64,000 nt of DNA from NCBI RefSeq assembly GCF_014202505.1, contig NZ_JACHGW010000002.1, positions 310,001 through 374,000 of the forward strand, written 5' to 3'. The position numbers were made by a program, and so were the translations under genes. Source of the DNA: Armatimonas rosea. GTDB lineage: Bacteria > Armatimonadota > Armatimonadia > Armatimonadales > Armatimonadaceae. The notes below the pieces were generated by a model. That model did not search any database and was not told the DNA's origin. It saw nothing but the letters and a program-made list of their open reading frames with translations. The number at the start of each line of letters is the position of its first letter. Within the stretch, counting starts at the first letter, position 1. Shown in pieces: positions 1 to 7,604 of the stretch.

Positions 1-1025
1 TTGCCATCGGGGCCAAGGCGTGCGATCTTGATCGCCCCGATCCGCGCCTGACCGGTGGTGACACTGGCATTGGCCATGACATCTTGCAGGTACATCTTGC
101 GGTCTTGGGGGATCGGGTACTTACGCGAGCCGCCCAGCTCACCCCAGACATAGACAAAGTCTTGGGAGGCGGGAATCTCGAGCGTATCCAGGTCCTGAAG
201 CGGAACCTCGGGGATGGTCTCGTCGGTGAGGAGTGCGTAGAGATCGAGCTTGGTGGTGGTCTCAGGGGAGCTCACATCGCCGGGTACTGTCTTGCGCTTG
301 AGGAGCACGTGGCGCAGGTCGCCGGAGGCATTGGTGACCGTGTAGCCAAACTGGGTGAGGACAGCACGTACCCCAAAGCGCTCGTCGATCTCGTGCAGGC
401 CGCGTGGCCCCTCGCCCTTGATAAACAGGCGCTTGCGGAGCGGCTGGTCCATGGTGAGCGTGTCGCCCTCCATCAGGAGAATATTCTGCGGGTGGTCGGG
501 GCTCTTGAGAATCCCCACGATATCGAGGGTAAGCGGCGCGGGGCGGTTGGGGTTGAGCAGGCGGACGGTGATGCGGTCGGGCTGGGGAATCCCCCCGAGG
601 AGGGTGAGGAGCTCCGTGACACGCCAGCCGTTCTTGAGGTCCAGATCGCGGCCCCAGGTCGCGTTGCCACGGACATAGATCCGCCGGATACGGGTGCCGA
701 CCAGCGCCACTTGCACCTGGCCGGGGCGCAGGCGCAGCTTGCCCTCTTTCTGGAGCGCCTCGGTGAGCTTGGTGGCGAGCTCCGCACAAGTGAGGCCGCG
801 CACGGGGACGGGCGTGAGCAGGCGTGGCATCCGCAGGGCACCGTCTATAGGGACGCGCACCGCTCGGTTGAGGTAGCCGTGCCGGTCCACCTCGATCTGC
901 ACGACATCGTCGGTGTCGAGCTTGTAGTCGGTGGGGACACTGAGGGGTGCGCTGGGGAGGGGCGGAATAGGCGGCTGGGGGGCCTGCACTCCCAAGAGAA
1001 AGAGGGTGGCGAGAAGGGGGGTCAT
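1..1025 (-). CDS. Polysaccharide export protein, Wza/SLBB type (partial, C-terminus off window)
   Basis: Outer-membrane polysaccharide export (OPX) protein, expected to form the secretion channel for exopolysaccharide together with the adjacent Wzz-like protein. The reading frame is open to the left edge, giving about 341 residues. It starts with a short hydrophobic leader (MTPLLATLFLLGVQAPQPP), then a poly-export region (YKLDTDDVVQIEVDRHGYL), followed by SLBB-like segments with repeated 'V.G....P' patterns and an 'FVYVWGELGGSRKYPIP' stretch. The ATG at 1025-1023 overlaps the TGA of the Wzz gene (ATGA), so translation is coupled and the two proteins are probably made together. Family membership is inferred from these patterns and the neighbour. 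Other frames over this interval lack a recognisable protein. Confidence 0.85.
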   Translation of the reverse strand, partial: MTPLLATLFLLGVQAPQPPIPPLPSAPLSVPTDYKLDTDDVVQIEVDRHGYLNRAVRVPIDGALRMPRLLTPVPVRGLTCAELATKLTEALQKEGKLRLRPGQVQVALVGTRIRRIYVRGNATWGRDLDLKNGWRVTELLTLLGGIPQPDRITVRLLNPNRPAPLTLDIVGILKSPDHPQNILLMEGDTLTMDQPLRKRLFIKGEGPRGLHEIDERFGVRAVLTQFGYTVTNASGDLRHVLLKRKTVPGDVSSPETTTKLDLYALLTDETIPEVPLQDLDTLEIPASQDFVYVWGELGGSRKYPIPQDRKMYLQDVMANASVTTGQARIGAIKIARLGPDG

Positions 1026-2938
1026 GCTTTTTCCTCCAGAGCAGCGAGCGCGGGGAGCTCCTCGGCGGCCACCACCCCATGGAAGCGTGGGGTGTAGCCA
1101 TTGGTGAGGAGCCGCCGTGCCCGCGCGACACTCTCCTCGACCGGCGTGTCGGGCGAGGCGACTAGGACCAGGCCTCCCGCGAGCCGCTCCAGCGGGCTGA
1201 CCGTGCGGACATTCCAGACCGCTGGGCCTGCGAGCAAGATCAGGTCATTGCCAGCGGCGGCGAGGTTCGCGAGCTGCTGGGGAAGCTCCGCCAGCGATGC
1301 GCCATCGACCTCCAGCTGGGCCACTTTGACACCGTCTTGTCCCAGGACCTTCGCCACCTGTGCGGCCAGGGTCGCCGTGCGGTTGTCGGAGCGCACCCCG
1401 AGCAGGAGGCGCACCGGAACCGGCTCGCCGGGCTCGCGGTGGGCCAGCCAGTAGCCGATCTCCCGGAGCCGGTCTTCGTCGCGCGCCGTTAAGTGCTCGG
1501 TCTGGGCCGTGGGCGCGGTTCCCAGGAGCGGAATCCCCCCGACCAGCGGGAGCGCCGGCAGGGGCTCGTCGAAGTACGGCAGCTCGGGCGCGGCGGGCTT
1601 GTTGGAGAAGTACTCCGCCAGGAGCGAGAGACCAATTCCCAGAAAGAGCCCTAGAAAGACCGAGAGGATCGTGTTGAGCAGCGGCTTGGGCGAGAGCGGG
1701 ATATCGGGCTTGCGTCCCCAGTCGATCACGCGCACATTGGGCTGTCCGGTCGCTTCTTTGAGGGTCGCGGCGATCAGGCCGGTCTGGGCGGTCTTATCCG
1801 CCTCGGCGGCGGCTTCGAAGGCGGTGCGGAGGGTTAGGTACTGGAACTGCTTGTCGGCGAGGCCGGTCTGCTCTCTCTCCAGCGCATCGAGGAGCTTTTG
1901 GGTCTCGTTGATCGTCGTGCGGACCGTGGTCAGGCTGGTCTTGGCGCGGAGGAGCTCGCTCTGGATATTGGTGAAGTCCGGGTTCCGCCCGACATTCTTG
2001 CTCCCGGCGGAGAACGCGGTCTTCTGCGCCTCCTGCACCGCCTTCTCCTTGGCCGCGATCTCTTCGTCGAGGGTCTGGACCTCCGGGCTGTCCTCTTGGT
2101 AGTCCAGGAGCTTGACCTTGCGCTGTGCCTTTAGGGCGAAGATCTCGGTGCGGTAGCCGTCTATCACCGGGTTTTTATTGAGCCCATAGCCATAGACAAC
2201 GTCCTTGGGGAGGTACTTGAGCTGCTTTTCCTGGGCTTGGATCTGGGTCTGGAGGCCGGCCTCTTGCTTGCGTGCCTCTTCCAGGTCCTTGCGCACCAGC
2301 ACCGTGCGCTCGGCGCGGCCCTTGAAGTAGGCAGTGGGGTCGGAGGCGGCCATGCCTTTGTTGAAGCGCTCTAGGGCGCGCTCGGCGCGGTTTTTCTCTT
2401 GGCGGGCGATCGCGGCGGCGTCTTGGAGGTGCTTGCGGTCGAGCTGGATCCGCGCCTTGGCATCGTCGCGGGCGAGCTGGATATAGAGAACCGCGGCGGT
2501 GTTGGCGATCTTCTGTGCCTGCTCGGGGGTCGAGCCGCGGGCATTGAAGATCAGCACCTGCCCGCCGCGTCCGCCGGAGAGCTGGAGGCGGTACTGGATC
2601 TCGTCGAAGCCCATCTCGCCGAGACCGGCCTGCTGGCGGAGCTTTTTGTAGAAGTCCTGGGTCTCGATCTTCTCCATCTCGGTATCGAGCGAGGCGTTGC
2701 CGCTGCTGCCGCCCGTGACCAGCCCAAGCAGGCTCCCCAGGCCGCTACCGGGGCCGCTCGTGCCGGACTCCAACAAGACACGGGACTTGCTCTCGTAGAG
2801 GGGGGTGATGCGCTTGGTGAGAAAGAAGGTCGCCGCGACTGTCACCAAAAATACAGAGAGCGCCAGCGGCCAGCGGCGTCCGACAATCCGGGTGAGCTCA
2901 CGTAGCGTGATGGGGGGCGGAAGCACTCTCTCGTCCAT
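1022..2938 (-). CDS. Wzz/GumC-type polysaccharide copolymerase with degenerate BY-kinase-like C-terminal domain
   Basis: Inner-membrane chain-length determinant of exopolysaccharide export, 638 aa. The start at 2938 (MDERVLPPPITLRELTRIVG) puts a Wzz signature directly before TM1 (about residues 24-41); the upstream in-frame extension overlaps queD and looks non-coding. A long periplasmic coiled-coil region (about 130-390) follows, then TM2 (about 420-444). The last 140 residues follow the layout of a BY-type tyrosine kinase domain. Where Walker A should be, near residue 510, the sequence is GVRSDNRTAT with no GxGKS/T, and the Walker A' 'LIDAD' is replaced by 'AQLEVDG'. No tyrosine-rich tail is present. 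It should therefore not hydrolyse ATP. It lies 10 bases downstream of queD and overlaps the Wza-like gene by 4 bases. Confidence 0.88.
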   Translation of the reverse strand: MDERVLPPPITLRELTRIVGRRWPLALSVFLVTVAATFFLTKRITPLYESKSRVLLESGTSGPGSGLGSLLGLVTGGSSGNASLDTEMEKIETQDFYKKLRQQAGLGEMGFDEIQYRLQLSGGRGGQVLIFNARGSTPEQAQKIANTAAVLYIQLARDDAKARIQLDRKHLQDAAAIARQEKNRAERALERFNKGMAASDPTAYFKGRAERTVLVRKDLEEARKQEAGLQTQIQAQEKQLKYLPKDVVYGYGLNKNPVIDGYRTEIFALKAQRKVKLLDYQEDSPEVQTLDEEIAAKEKAVQEAQKTAFSAGSKNVGRNPDFTNIQSELLRAKTSLTTVRTTINETQKLLDALEREQTGLADKQFQYLTLRTAFEAAAEADKTAQTGLIAATLKEATGQPNVRVIDWGRKPDIPLSPKPLLNTILSVFLGLFLGIGLSLLAEYFSNKPAAPELPYFDEPLPALPLVGGIPLLGTAPTAQTEHLTARDEDRLREIGYWLAHREPGEPVPVRLLLGVRSDNRTATLAAQVAKVLGQDGVKVAQLEVDGASLAELPQQLANLAAAGNDLILLAGPAVWNVRTVSPLERLAGGLVLVASPDTPVEESVARARRLLTNGYTPRFHGVVAAEELPALAALEEKA

Positions 2939-2948
2939 GGTTCTCGAT

Positions 2949-3329
2949 TCAGGCTGCCGGTGGCAGGGGATAGTAGGCCGCGGCCTGCCCGGGGGTCTCC
3001 CAGACCTCGACCTTGTGTACGGTTGCGCCCCCAAGTGCTTGCTTACCCAGCTCGTCTGCGATCCACCGTGCGACATTCTCGGTGGTGGGGTTGTCTGCGG
3101 CGAAGGCGGGAAGGTCGTTGAGGTTGTAGTGGTCCAGCTCCTCAAGGAGCGCGAGGAGGGCTTTTTTTAGCACCCCAAAGTCCACCAGCATTCCCATGGC
3201 ATCGAGCTGCGCCCCGCGGACATAGACACGAACGATGAAGTTGTGCCCATGCAGCCGGGAGCAGGGGCCCGGGTAGTTTGGCAGAAAGTGCGCGGCGGAA
3301 AAATGTCTCTCAACAACCAGCTCGTACAT
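2949..3329 (-). CDS. queD: 6-carboxy-tetrahydropterin synthase (QueD) / 6-pyruvoyl-tetrahydropterin synthase family
   Basis: Small T-fold enzyme, 126 aa, that converts dihydroneopterin triphosphate to 6-carboxy-tetrahydropterin in queuosine/7-deazaguanine synthesis (or 6-pyruvoyl-tetrahydropterin in the related family). Visible residues are the zinc histidines H14, H27 and H29 in HFSAAHF and LHGHNF, the catalytic cysteine C23 in 'GPCSRLHGH', and a late acidic segment (KVEVWETP). The length is normal for the family. It is the first gene of a minus-strand unit leading into the EPS export genes, an unusual neighbourhood. No other que gene is in the window. A -10-like TATAAT lies 11 bases before the ATG. 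Confidence 0.9.
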   Translation of the reverse strand: MYELVVERHFSAAHFLPNYPGPCSRLHGHNFIVRVYVRGAQLDAMGMLVDFGVLKKALLALLEELDHYNLNDLPAFAADNPTTENVARWIADELGKQALGGATVHKVEVWETPGQAAAYYPLPPAA

Positions 3330-3399
3330 TGCAACCGTTCATTATATCCTGCGTTTCTGGGGTTTTCCGGAATCCGCGCGGGGCGGGTAGTATGCGCGT
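3330..3399. promoter_or_regulatory. Divergent promoter region between queD and the GyrI-like gene
   Basis: Two -10 hexamers face away from each other. TATAAT on the minus strand (3346-3341) lies 11 bases before the queD ATG. TAGTAT on the plus strand (3388-3393) lies 6 bases before the ATG of the gene at 3400. The short spacing implies very short or absent 5' leaders. No convincing -35 element is visible on either side. Confidence 0.5.
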
Positions 3400-3852
3400 A
3401 TGGAAATGAGAATTCAAGAGCTCCCCGCTTTTGTGGTGGTGGGAGCACGGTACCAAGGTGGGATGCAGAGCGGCGAGATCTCGCAGTTCTGGGAGCAGTG
3501 GGGCAATGCAATCGCGGACCTGCCTGCCAGCGAGCCCGGGGTCTCCTACGGGCTGACGGTGGGCTTCGATGGCAGCACGATGACGATCGACTATCTGGCG
3601 GCGGCTCCCGTGGCCGCCGATGCGCCCGTCCCCGAGGGCATGGTGCGCTGGGAGGTTCCCGCCCAGACCTATGCCGTGTTCGACTGCACGCTCGCCACTC
3701 TCAGTGAGACGATCATGAAGGTCTACGATAGTTGGCTTCCTCAGTCCGAGTACCAGCGTGGCTACGGCCCCGAGCTGGAGCGCTACGACGAGACCTTCGA
3801 CACGCCCGAGCAGCCCCTGACTTTTTGGTTGCCGATTTTAACGGGGGCGTAA
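3400..3852 (+). CDS. GyrI-like / AraC effector-binding domain protein
   Basis: Stand-alone small-molecule-binding domain of the GyrI/SHS2 fold, 150 aa. The pattern is typical: an N-terminal strand (IQELPAFVVVGARYQGGM), a central 'YGLTVGFDG....DYLAAAPV' and the late 'YDSWLPQSEYQRGYGPELERYDE' signature of effector-binding domains. It has no DNA-binding part, so it may bind or degrade small toxic molecules, or act like SbmC/GyrI. The start is set by the TAGTAT box 6 bases upstream and the absence of a Shine-Dalgarno. It stands alone, divergent from queD, and is followed by palindromic element A. Confidence 0.75.
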   Translation: MEMRIQELPAFVVVGARYQGGMQSGEISQFWEQWGNAIADLPASEPGVSYGLTVGFDGSTMTIDYLAAAPVAADAPVPEGMVRWEVPAQTYAVFDCTLATLSETIMKVYDSWLPQSEYQRGYGPELERYDETFDTPEQPLTFWLPILTGA

Positions 3853-3865
3853 CCCACCCCCTACT

Positions 3866-3926
3866 CCCCCTCCCTTCCCCCCGACGAAGTCGGGTCTCAG
3901 GGGAAGGGAGGGGGCCGGGGGGAGGG
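3866..3926. repeat. Palindromic G/C-run element A (nested hairpins)
   Basis: A perfect 15-base inverted repeat, 3866-3880 (CCCCCTCCCTTCCCC) against 3900-3914. It encloses a second hairpin (CCGAC-gaa-GTCGG, 3881-3893) and is followed by a G-rich tail (ccggggggaggg, 3915-3926). It lies between two convergent genes and may act as a two-way terminator, although no T-run follows. The same architecture recurs in elements B-F. Confidence 0.8.
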
Positions 3927-3932
3927 ATGCCC

Positions 3933-4832
3933 TTATACCGCTTCTGTCAGACGCTTCTTGGCCTCCGCGTAGACCTCGGCGCTGAGCGGGCCGCGGGAGG
4001 CGGCGAGGACGTTGTCGGCGAGGTGGGCCGGGTTCTTGGTGCCCACGATATTGGTGTGCATGCCCGGGTGGGTGTTGGTGAAGCGCAGGAGCCACTGGGT
4101 GCGGGTCTCGCCCTCGTCGAGGAGCTCGTCGAGGTTGGCCTTCTCCCAGGTTGTCCAGCGGTCGGTGTTGCCCAGGCCCGCGCCAGGCTCGCCGCGCGCC
4201 ACACCGCCGCGGATGATCACGCCCGCCCCCGAGTCGGCGGCGGCCTGGATGGCGTCCTCGTGGACACGCTCCAGCGCGGAGTACGGAATCTGGAAGACAT
4301 CAAAGACCCCGGAGGCGATGTAGCTCTCGATATGCGGGTGGGTGGAGCTAATGCCGATCCAGCGCACTTTTCCCTGGTCCTTCATCTCCTGGAGCGCCGC
4401 GACCAGCTCGCCCGCCTCGGTCTGCTCGACACTGGGATTGTGGAGCTGCATCACATCGACATAGTCGGTCTTCATGCGCTCTAGGCTCTCGTGCAGGCCC
4501 CGGAAGAGGTTCTCCCGTGTCCAGACATGCGGGGTCTCGTCGGTGTGCTCGTCCTTGTGGACCACGGTGCAGCCGCACTTGGTCGCCAGCACGAACTCGC
4601 TCCGGCGATGCGCCAGGTACTTGCCGATAAACTCCTCAGAGCGCCCGTAGTCGTTTGCGGTGTCGATAAACGTGATGCCGGAGTCGAGGACCGCGTTGAG
4701 GATCGTCTCCGCCTCTTGCTCCGTGACAGGCCTGCCGCCCCAGATACGCGTCCCGCGCACTTCCATGGCGCCGTAGCCCAGCTTGGTGACGGTCAGCCCC
4801 GTCCGGCCAAAGGTGTTTGTTGGAATTCCCAT
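3933..4832 (-). CDS. Aldo/keto reductase
   Basis: NAD(P)H-dependent oxidoreductase of the AKR superfamily, 299 aa, a (beta/alpha)8 barrel. The full catalytic tetrad is visible: Asp and Tyr in 'IDTANDYGRSEEFIG', Lys in 'VLATKCG' and His in 'MQLHNPS'. The start motif 'FGRTGLTVTKLGYGAM' is typical of the family, and the C-terminal 'IVGTKNPAHLADNV' is the usual cofactor region. The substrate cannot be read from sequence. It has its own promoter: TACAAT (4844-4839) lies 6 bases before the ATG, with no Shine-Dalgarno. Confidence 0.92.
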   Translation of the reverse strand: MGIPTNTFGRTGLTVTKLGYGAMEVRGTRIWGGRPVTEQEAETILNAVLDSGITFIDTANDYGRSEEFIGKYLAHRRSEFVLATKCGCTVVHKDEHTDETPHVWTRENLFRGLHESLERMKTDYVDVMQLHNPSVEQTEAGELVAALQEMKDQGKVRWIGISSTHPHIESYIASGVFDVFQIPYSALERVHEDAIQAAADSGAGVIIRGGVARGEPGAGLGNTDRWTTWEKANLDELLDEGETRTQWLLRFTNTHPGMHTNIVGTKNPAHLADNVLAASRGPLSAEVYAEAKKRLTEAV

Positions 4833-4838
4833 GGCCGG

Positions 4839-4844
4839 ATTGTA
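4839..4844 (-). promoter_or_regulatory. -10 hexamer of a probable leaderless promoter (aldo/keto reductase)
   Basis: TACAAT on the minus strand with only 6 bases (4838-4833) between it and the ATG at 4832. A start of transcription at the usual distance would fall on or next to the ATG. No ribosome binding site fits in the gap. The -35 region is weak. Confidence 0.45.
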
Positions 4845-4855
4845 CCTGGCTTTGC

Positions 4856-5992
4856 CTAGCGCTTGTTCTCGTTGAGGTTTGCCCCAAGTGTCTTCTCGGC
4901 GGCGTTGTAGAACGTGTCCTTGTCCTTGATCACAGCCTGCGCGGGGAGGAAGTCGGTGAGGGTCTTGGTGCCGTCTATTTTCTTCACCGCCGTCCCGATT
5001 GCCATGAACTCGATCAGGCCACTGCCCAGGTTGTAGACATAGGTCTTGATCCCCACGACATCGTCGGCCCCGACCAGCTCCGCATCGGCGCGGATGCGGG
5101 TGATGGCGTTCTCCCGCGCCTCGTAGATCAGGGAGCTCAGCTCGTGAATCTCCCCGCGCACCAGAGACTTGAACGCCGATGTAAAGCTCCCCACAAAGCC
5201 GAGGGAGTAGACCGAGACCCCCAGCACGAGCTGGATGGGCTGGTAGCCCATGTGCCAGACATTCCAGAGCTCCTCGTTGGTGAGGTCGCTGGTGATCGGG
5301 GTCTCTTTGTGGCGCGGGTCCAGGTCGGCGTGGCGCGACGCGGTCCCGACCATGACCATCTCCTGCATGCCGTTGAGCGGAAGAATCGTGGTCTGGATGC
5401 CCAGCACCGCGTTGGCCCCGACTGTCCGCGCCTCCTCGGTGATGCGCCAGAGAGCCCGGTGCCGGGTCTCGTTGAAGACATCGGAGAACTCTTTTACCTC
5501 CCCGCGCGCCAGCGAGCGCAGGCCACCGACAATCCCGCCGCCGACCCCGATTGAGTACGCCACATTCCCAAAGACAAACTTCAGCGGCATGAAGCCACAG
5601 TCGAGCTGGCAGTAGAGCTCCTGGCCATCCGCAGAGGTGGAGAAGGCAAGTTTTTCGGACTTGGCACCTTCGTGGTGGATGCAGGAGCCAATCGAGAGAA
5701 ACTCGACATTGCCTGACTGCCAGATGAGCTCGCTGGAGACCCCCGTGATCCCGCTGCCCCCGTGGTGCTCTGCCTCTTTGACCATGCGCTCCAGCGCGGT
5801 CTGGCGGCCCTCGTGGACGATCTGGGTGACCTGCTCGATCTCACCGCCCATCATGGTCTTGAAGCCCGCGCCCACGGAGCCGACAAAGCCCATGGAGTAC
5901 ACACTATTGCCAATCACCAGCTCGCCGGGCGCGAAGCCCTTCTGGTGCAGGCAGTACATCTCGTTGCCGGAGAGCCCGGTCATAATCGCCAT
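4856..5992 (-). CDS. Triple YbjQ/UPF0145 (DUF74) domain protein
   Basis: 378 aa from the ATG at 5992. That ATG is preceded by AGAGGA at a good distance; a GTG 12 codons further upstream is possible. The protein is three tandem copies of a heavy-metal-binding YbjQ-like domain (about residues 5-110, 125-240 and 250-355). Each copy carries the same plan: 'LVIGNSVYSMGFVGS', a stretch like 'GGEIEQVTQIVHEGR..AL.RM..EA', and a glycine-rich 'GA(D/N)AV.GI' strand. YbjQ-type proteins are normally about 105 aa single domains that assemble into pentamers. The copies have diverged, with a cysteine pair in copy 2 (ELYCQLDCGF). The function of the family is not established. The final 20 residues form a charged tail. 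Confidence 0.82.
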   Translation of the reverse strand: MAIMTGLSGNEMYCLHQKGFAPGELVIGNSVYSMGFVGSVGAGFKTMMGGEIEQVTQIVHEGRQTALERMVKEAEHHGGSGITGVSSELIWQSGNVEFLSIGSCIHHEGAKSEKLAFSTSADGQELYCQLDCGFMPLKFVFGNVAYSIGVGGGIVGGLRSLARGEVKEFSDVFNETRHRALWRITEEARTVGANAVLGIQTTILPLNGMQEMVMVGTASRHADLDPRHKETPITSDLTNEELWNVWHMGYQPIQLVLGVSVYSLGFVGSFTSAFKSLVRGEIHELSSLIYEARENAITRIRADAELVGADDVVGIKTYVYNLGSGLIEFMAIGTAVKKIDGTKTLTDFLPAQAVIKDKDTFYNAAEKTLGANLNENKR

Positions 5993-6049
5993 TGTTGGTT
6001 GTCCTCTTCTTTGTTGGGACACTACCACACTTTTCTCGGTTGCAGGGGG

Positions 6050-6580
6050 CTATAGAATCAGCCGCGCTAGCGCCGCGATATTGTAGGCATCGTCGATTCC
6101 CCGGTGGTGCCGTCCCAGCAACGGCAGCCCGACATGGCGAAGCGCGGTGGCCATGCCGAGGGGACGTGTCCCGAGCTTGTCAGCGAAGCGCTTCTTGAGG
6201 TTGAGGTGCCGCGTGGCATTAAATGCGGGCGGCGGTGTGAGCCCGTGCCGCGCGAGGTCTTGGAGAAACTGAGTCAGATCGTAGGCACCCCAGGAGCAGA
6301 GGGTGTAGGGCTCGGGGCCGATCCAGTCGAGGAACGCGGGGAAGACTGTGGAGAAGCCTTCAGCACGGTCGACATCCCGTTGGGAGATTCCCGTGAGCTG
6401 GGTGCAGAATGCGGAGAGCTCAGGGTTGAGCGTGGGGCGGACAAAGCGGCTAAACTCCCGCGTGGGCTCTGCTATGGGGGAGAGTAGCTCGACCGCCCCG
6501 ATCTCGATAATCTCCATCTCCTCGCGGGGCATCCCGCTCTCGCGGCAGGTGGCTTCTAGGTCAACAATAATAAAGCGCAT
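6050..6580 (-). CDS. DEDDh 3'-5' exonuclease (ERI1/RNase T-like), copy 1
   Basis: 176 aa single-domain exonuclease. The acidic motifs are present: 'IIVDLEAT' (ExoI, D and E), an Asp in 'GAYDLTQFL' (ExoII), and 'HHRGIDDAYNIAAL' (ExoIII, general-base His and Asp). This is the ERI1-like subfamily, which trims RNA 3' ends in other organisms; the substrate here is unknown. It is the last gene of a three-gene run (7552 to 6050) in which a paralogue and a membrane protein precede it, with a 9-base gap to the membrane protein gene. Confidence 0.88.
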   Translation of the reverse strand: MRFIIVDLEATCRESGMPREEMEIIEIGAVELLSPIAEPTREFSRFVRPTLNPELSAFCTQLTGISQRDVDRAEGFSTVFPAFLDWIGPEPYTLCSWGAYDLTQFLQDLARHGLTPPPAFNATRHLNLKKRFADKLGTRPLGMATALRHVGLPLLGRHHRGIDDAYNIAALARLIL

Positions 6581-6589
6581 TACAGCGCT

Positions 6590-6988
6590 CTATCGCTCGG
6601 GGGAGGCGTCTTGCTCAGCGAGCACTCGCTCCCGGAGCGGGACACGGGTCCAGATGTACCAGAGGCCGATCAGCCCCAGTGCGACACAGCCACACTTTCC
6701 CCAGAGCGGGCGGATGGCAAAGAGCGAGCTGATACTCACCGCCAGCGAGAGGCTCACCGACGCGAACCACTTGGCTCTGAGCGGCATTCCCAGCCCGGCG
6801 CGGTAGTCTTGGAGGAGGGGGCCGACCATCGGCAGGTTGAGGAGCCAGGTTAAGAACTTCTCGCTGCTCTTGGAGAAGCACCAGGCCGCCGCGACAAAGA
6901 ATCCGGTCGCGGGCAGGCCCGGCACGACAATTCCGACAAACCCCAGCCCCACACAGAGGAATCCGAGAGTGAGCCAGAGGTAGCGCAT
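6590..6988 (-). CDS. DUF454 (YbaN-like) inner-membrane protein
   Basis: 132 aa, with two N-terminal membrane segments: 'LTLGFLCVGLGFVGIVVPGLP' (quoted without its last residue) and the adjoining 'TGFFVAAAWCFSKSS'. The DUF454 signature 'PGLPATGFFVAAAWCFSKSSEKF' region is followed by a third hydrophobic stretch and a fourth near 'CGCVALGLIGLWYIW'. The function is unknown. It sits between two exonuclease paralogues with gaps of 3 and 9 bases. TATACT 9 bases upstream of its ATG could give it a promoter inside the end of the preceding gene. Confidence 0.85.
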   Translation of the reverse strand: MRYLWLTLGFLCVGLGFVGIVVPGLPATGFFVAAAWCFSKSSEKFLTWLLNLPMVGPLLQDYRAGLGMPLRAKWFASVSLSLAVSISSLFAIRPLWGKCGCVALGLIGLWYIWTRVPLRERVLAEQDASPER

Positions 6989-6991
6989 ATG

Positions 6992-7552
6992 CTAGCGAGT
7001 ATACCGCTTGTCGGGGCTCCCAAGCGTCGGCAAGAGCTGCCGCGCGATCCGTGCCACCGAGCGGGCATCGTCGGGGGCGCGGTGGGCACGCCCGGCGCGG
7101 GTCAGGTTCAGGTGGCGCAGAGCCGGCCCCAGCCCGGTCGGCGGCAGGTTCTGCCAGCGCGAGAAGGCGGACTTGAGGTTCAGCGAGCGCTCGAAGCTTG
7201 CCGGGAGGGTCACCCGGTGCCGCTGGGCATCGCGCCGTAGCTGCGCGAGGTCGTAGTCGCCCCAGGTGCAGAGCGTGAAGGGCTCCTTGCCAAGCCAGGC
7301 GAGAAACTGCGCAAAGACCAGGGGAAACGGGTCGGCCTGATCCACCTCAAACTGAGTCAGCCCCGTGCTCCGCAGGCAGTAGCTAGACAGAGCCGGTGTC
7401 CCGACCGGGCGCACCAGCATCCCAAACTCACTGGAGACCGCCGCGCTCGCGCTGGGCAGCTCCACCGCCCCGATCTCCAAAATCTCCGTTTTCTCCGGCG
7501 AGACCTGCTCTTCCCAGCTGGTCGCCTCCACATCAAAAATCACGTACCGCAT
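6992..7552 (-). CDS. DEDDh 3'-5' exonuclease (ERI1/RNase T-like), copy 2
   Basis: 186 aa paralogue of the gene at 6050-6580. The same frame is kept: 'VIFDVEAT' (ExoI), 'GDYDLAQLRRD' (ExoII), 'RAHRAPDDARSVARI' (ExoIII, with His and Asp retained). Both copies share 'TEILEIGAVEL'-type and 'PFTLCTWGDYDL'-type blocks, so they arose by duplication. It is the first gene of the three-gene minus-strand run. TATACT directly precedes the ATG, too close to be a normal -10 for this start. Confidence 0.88.
   Translation of the reverse strand: MRYVIFDVEATSWEEQVSPEKTEILEIGAVELPSASAAVSSEFGMLVRPVGTPALSSYCLRSTGLTQFEVDQADPFPLVFAQFLAWLGKEPFTLCTWGDYDLAQLRRDAQRHRVTLPASFERSLNLKSAFSRWQNLPPTGLGPALRHLNLTRAGRAHRAPDDARSVARIARQLLPTLGSPDKRYTR
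6998..7003 (-). promoter_or_regulatory. -10 hexamer inside the 3' end of the exonuclease gene (for DUF454)
   Basis: TATACT on the minus strand ends 9 bases before the DUF454 ATG at 6988. It overlaps the last codons of the upstream gene, so DUF454 and exonuclease copy 1 could also be transcribed separately. Confidence 0.35.
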
Positions 7553-7604
7553 AGTATAGTTTTATCGCATGTTGCCCCGGTTTTGCTCAAGCCGGACTGG
7601 GAAA

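Noticed and set aside
84-1097. 337-aa plus-strand open frame over the Wza-like gene
   Set aside because: It is the antisense shadow of the export gene on the minus strand, with no domain, and the opposite strand gives a coherent family match and ATGA coupling.
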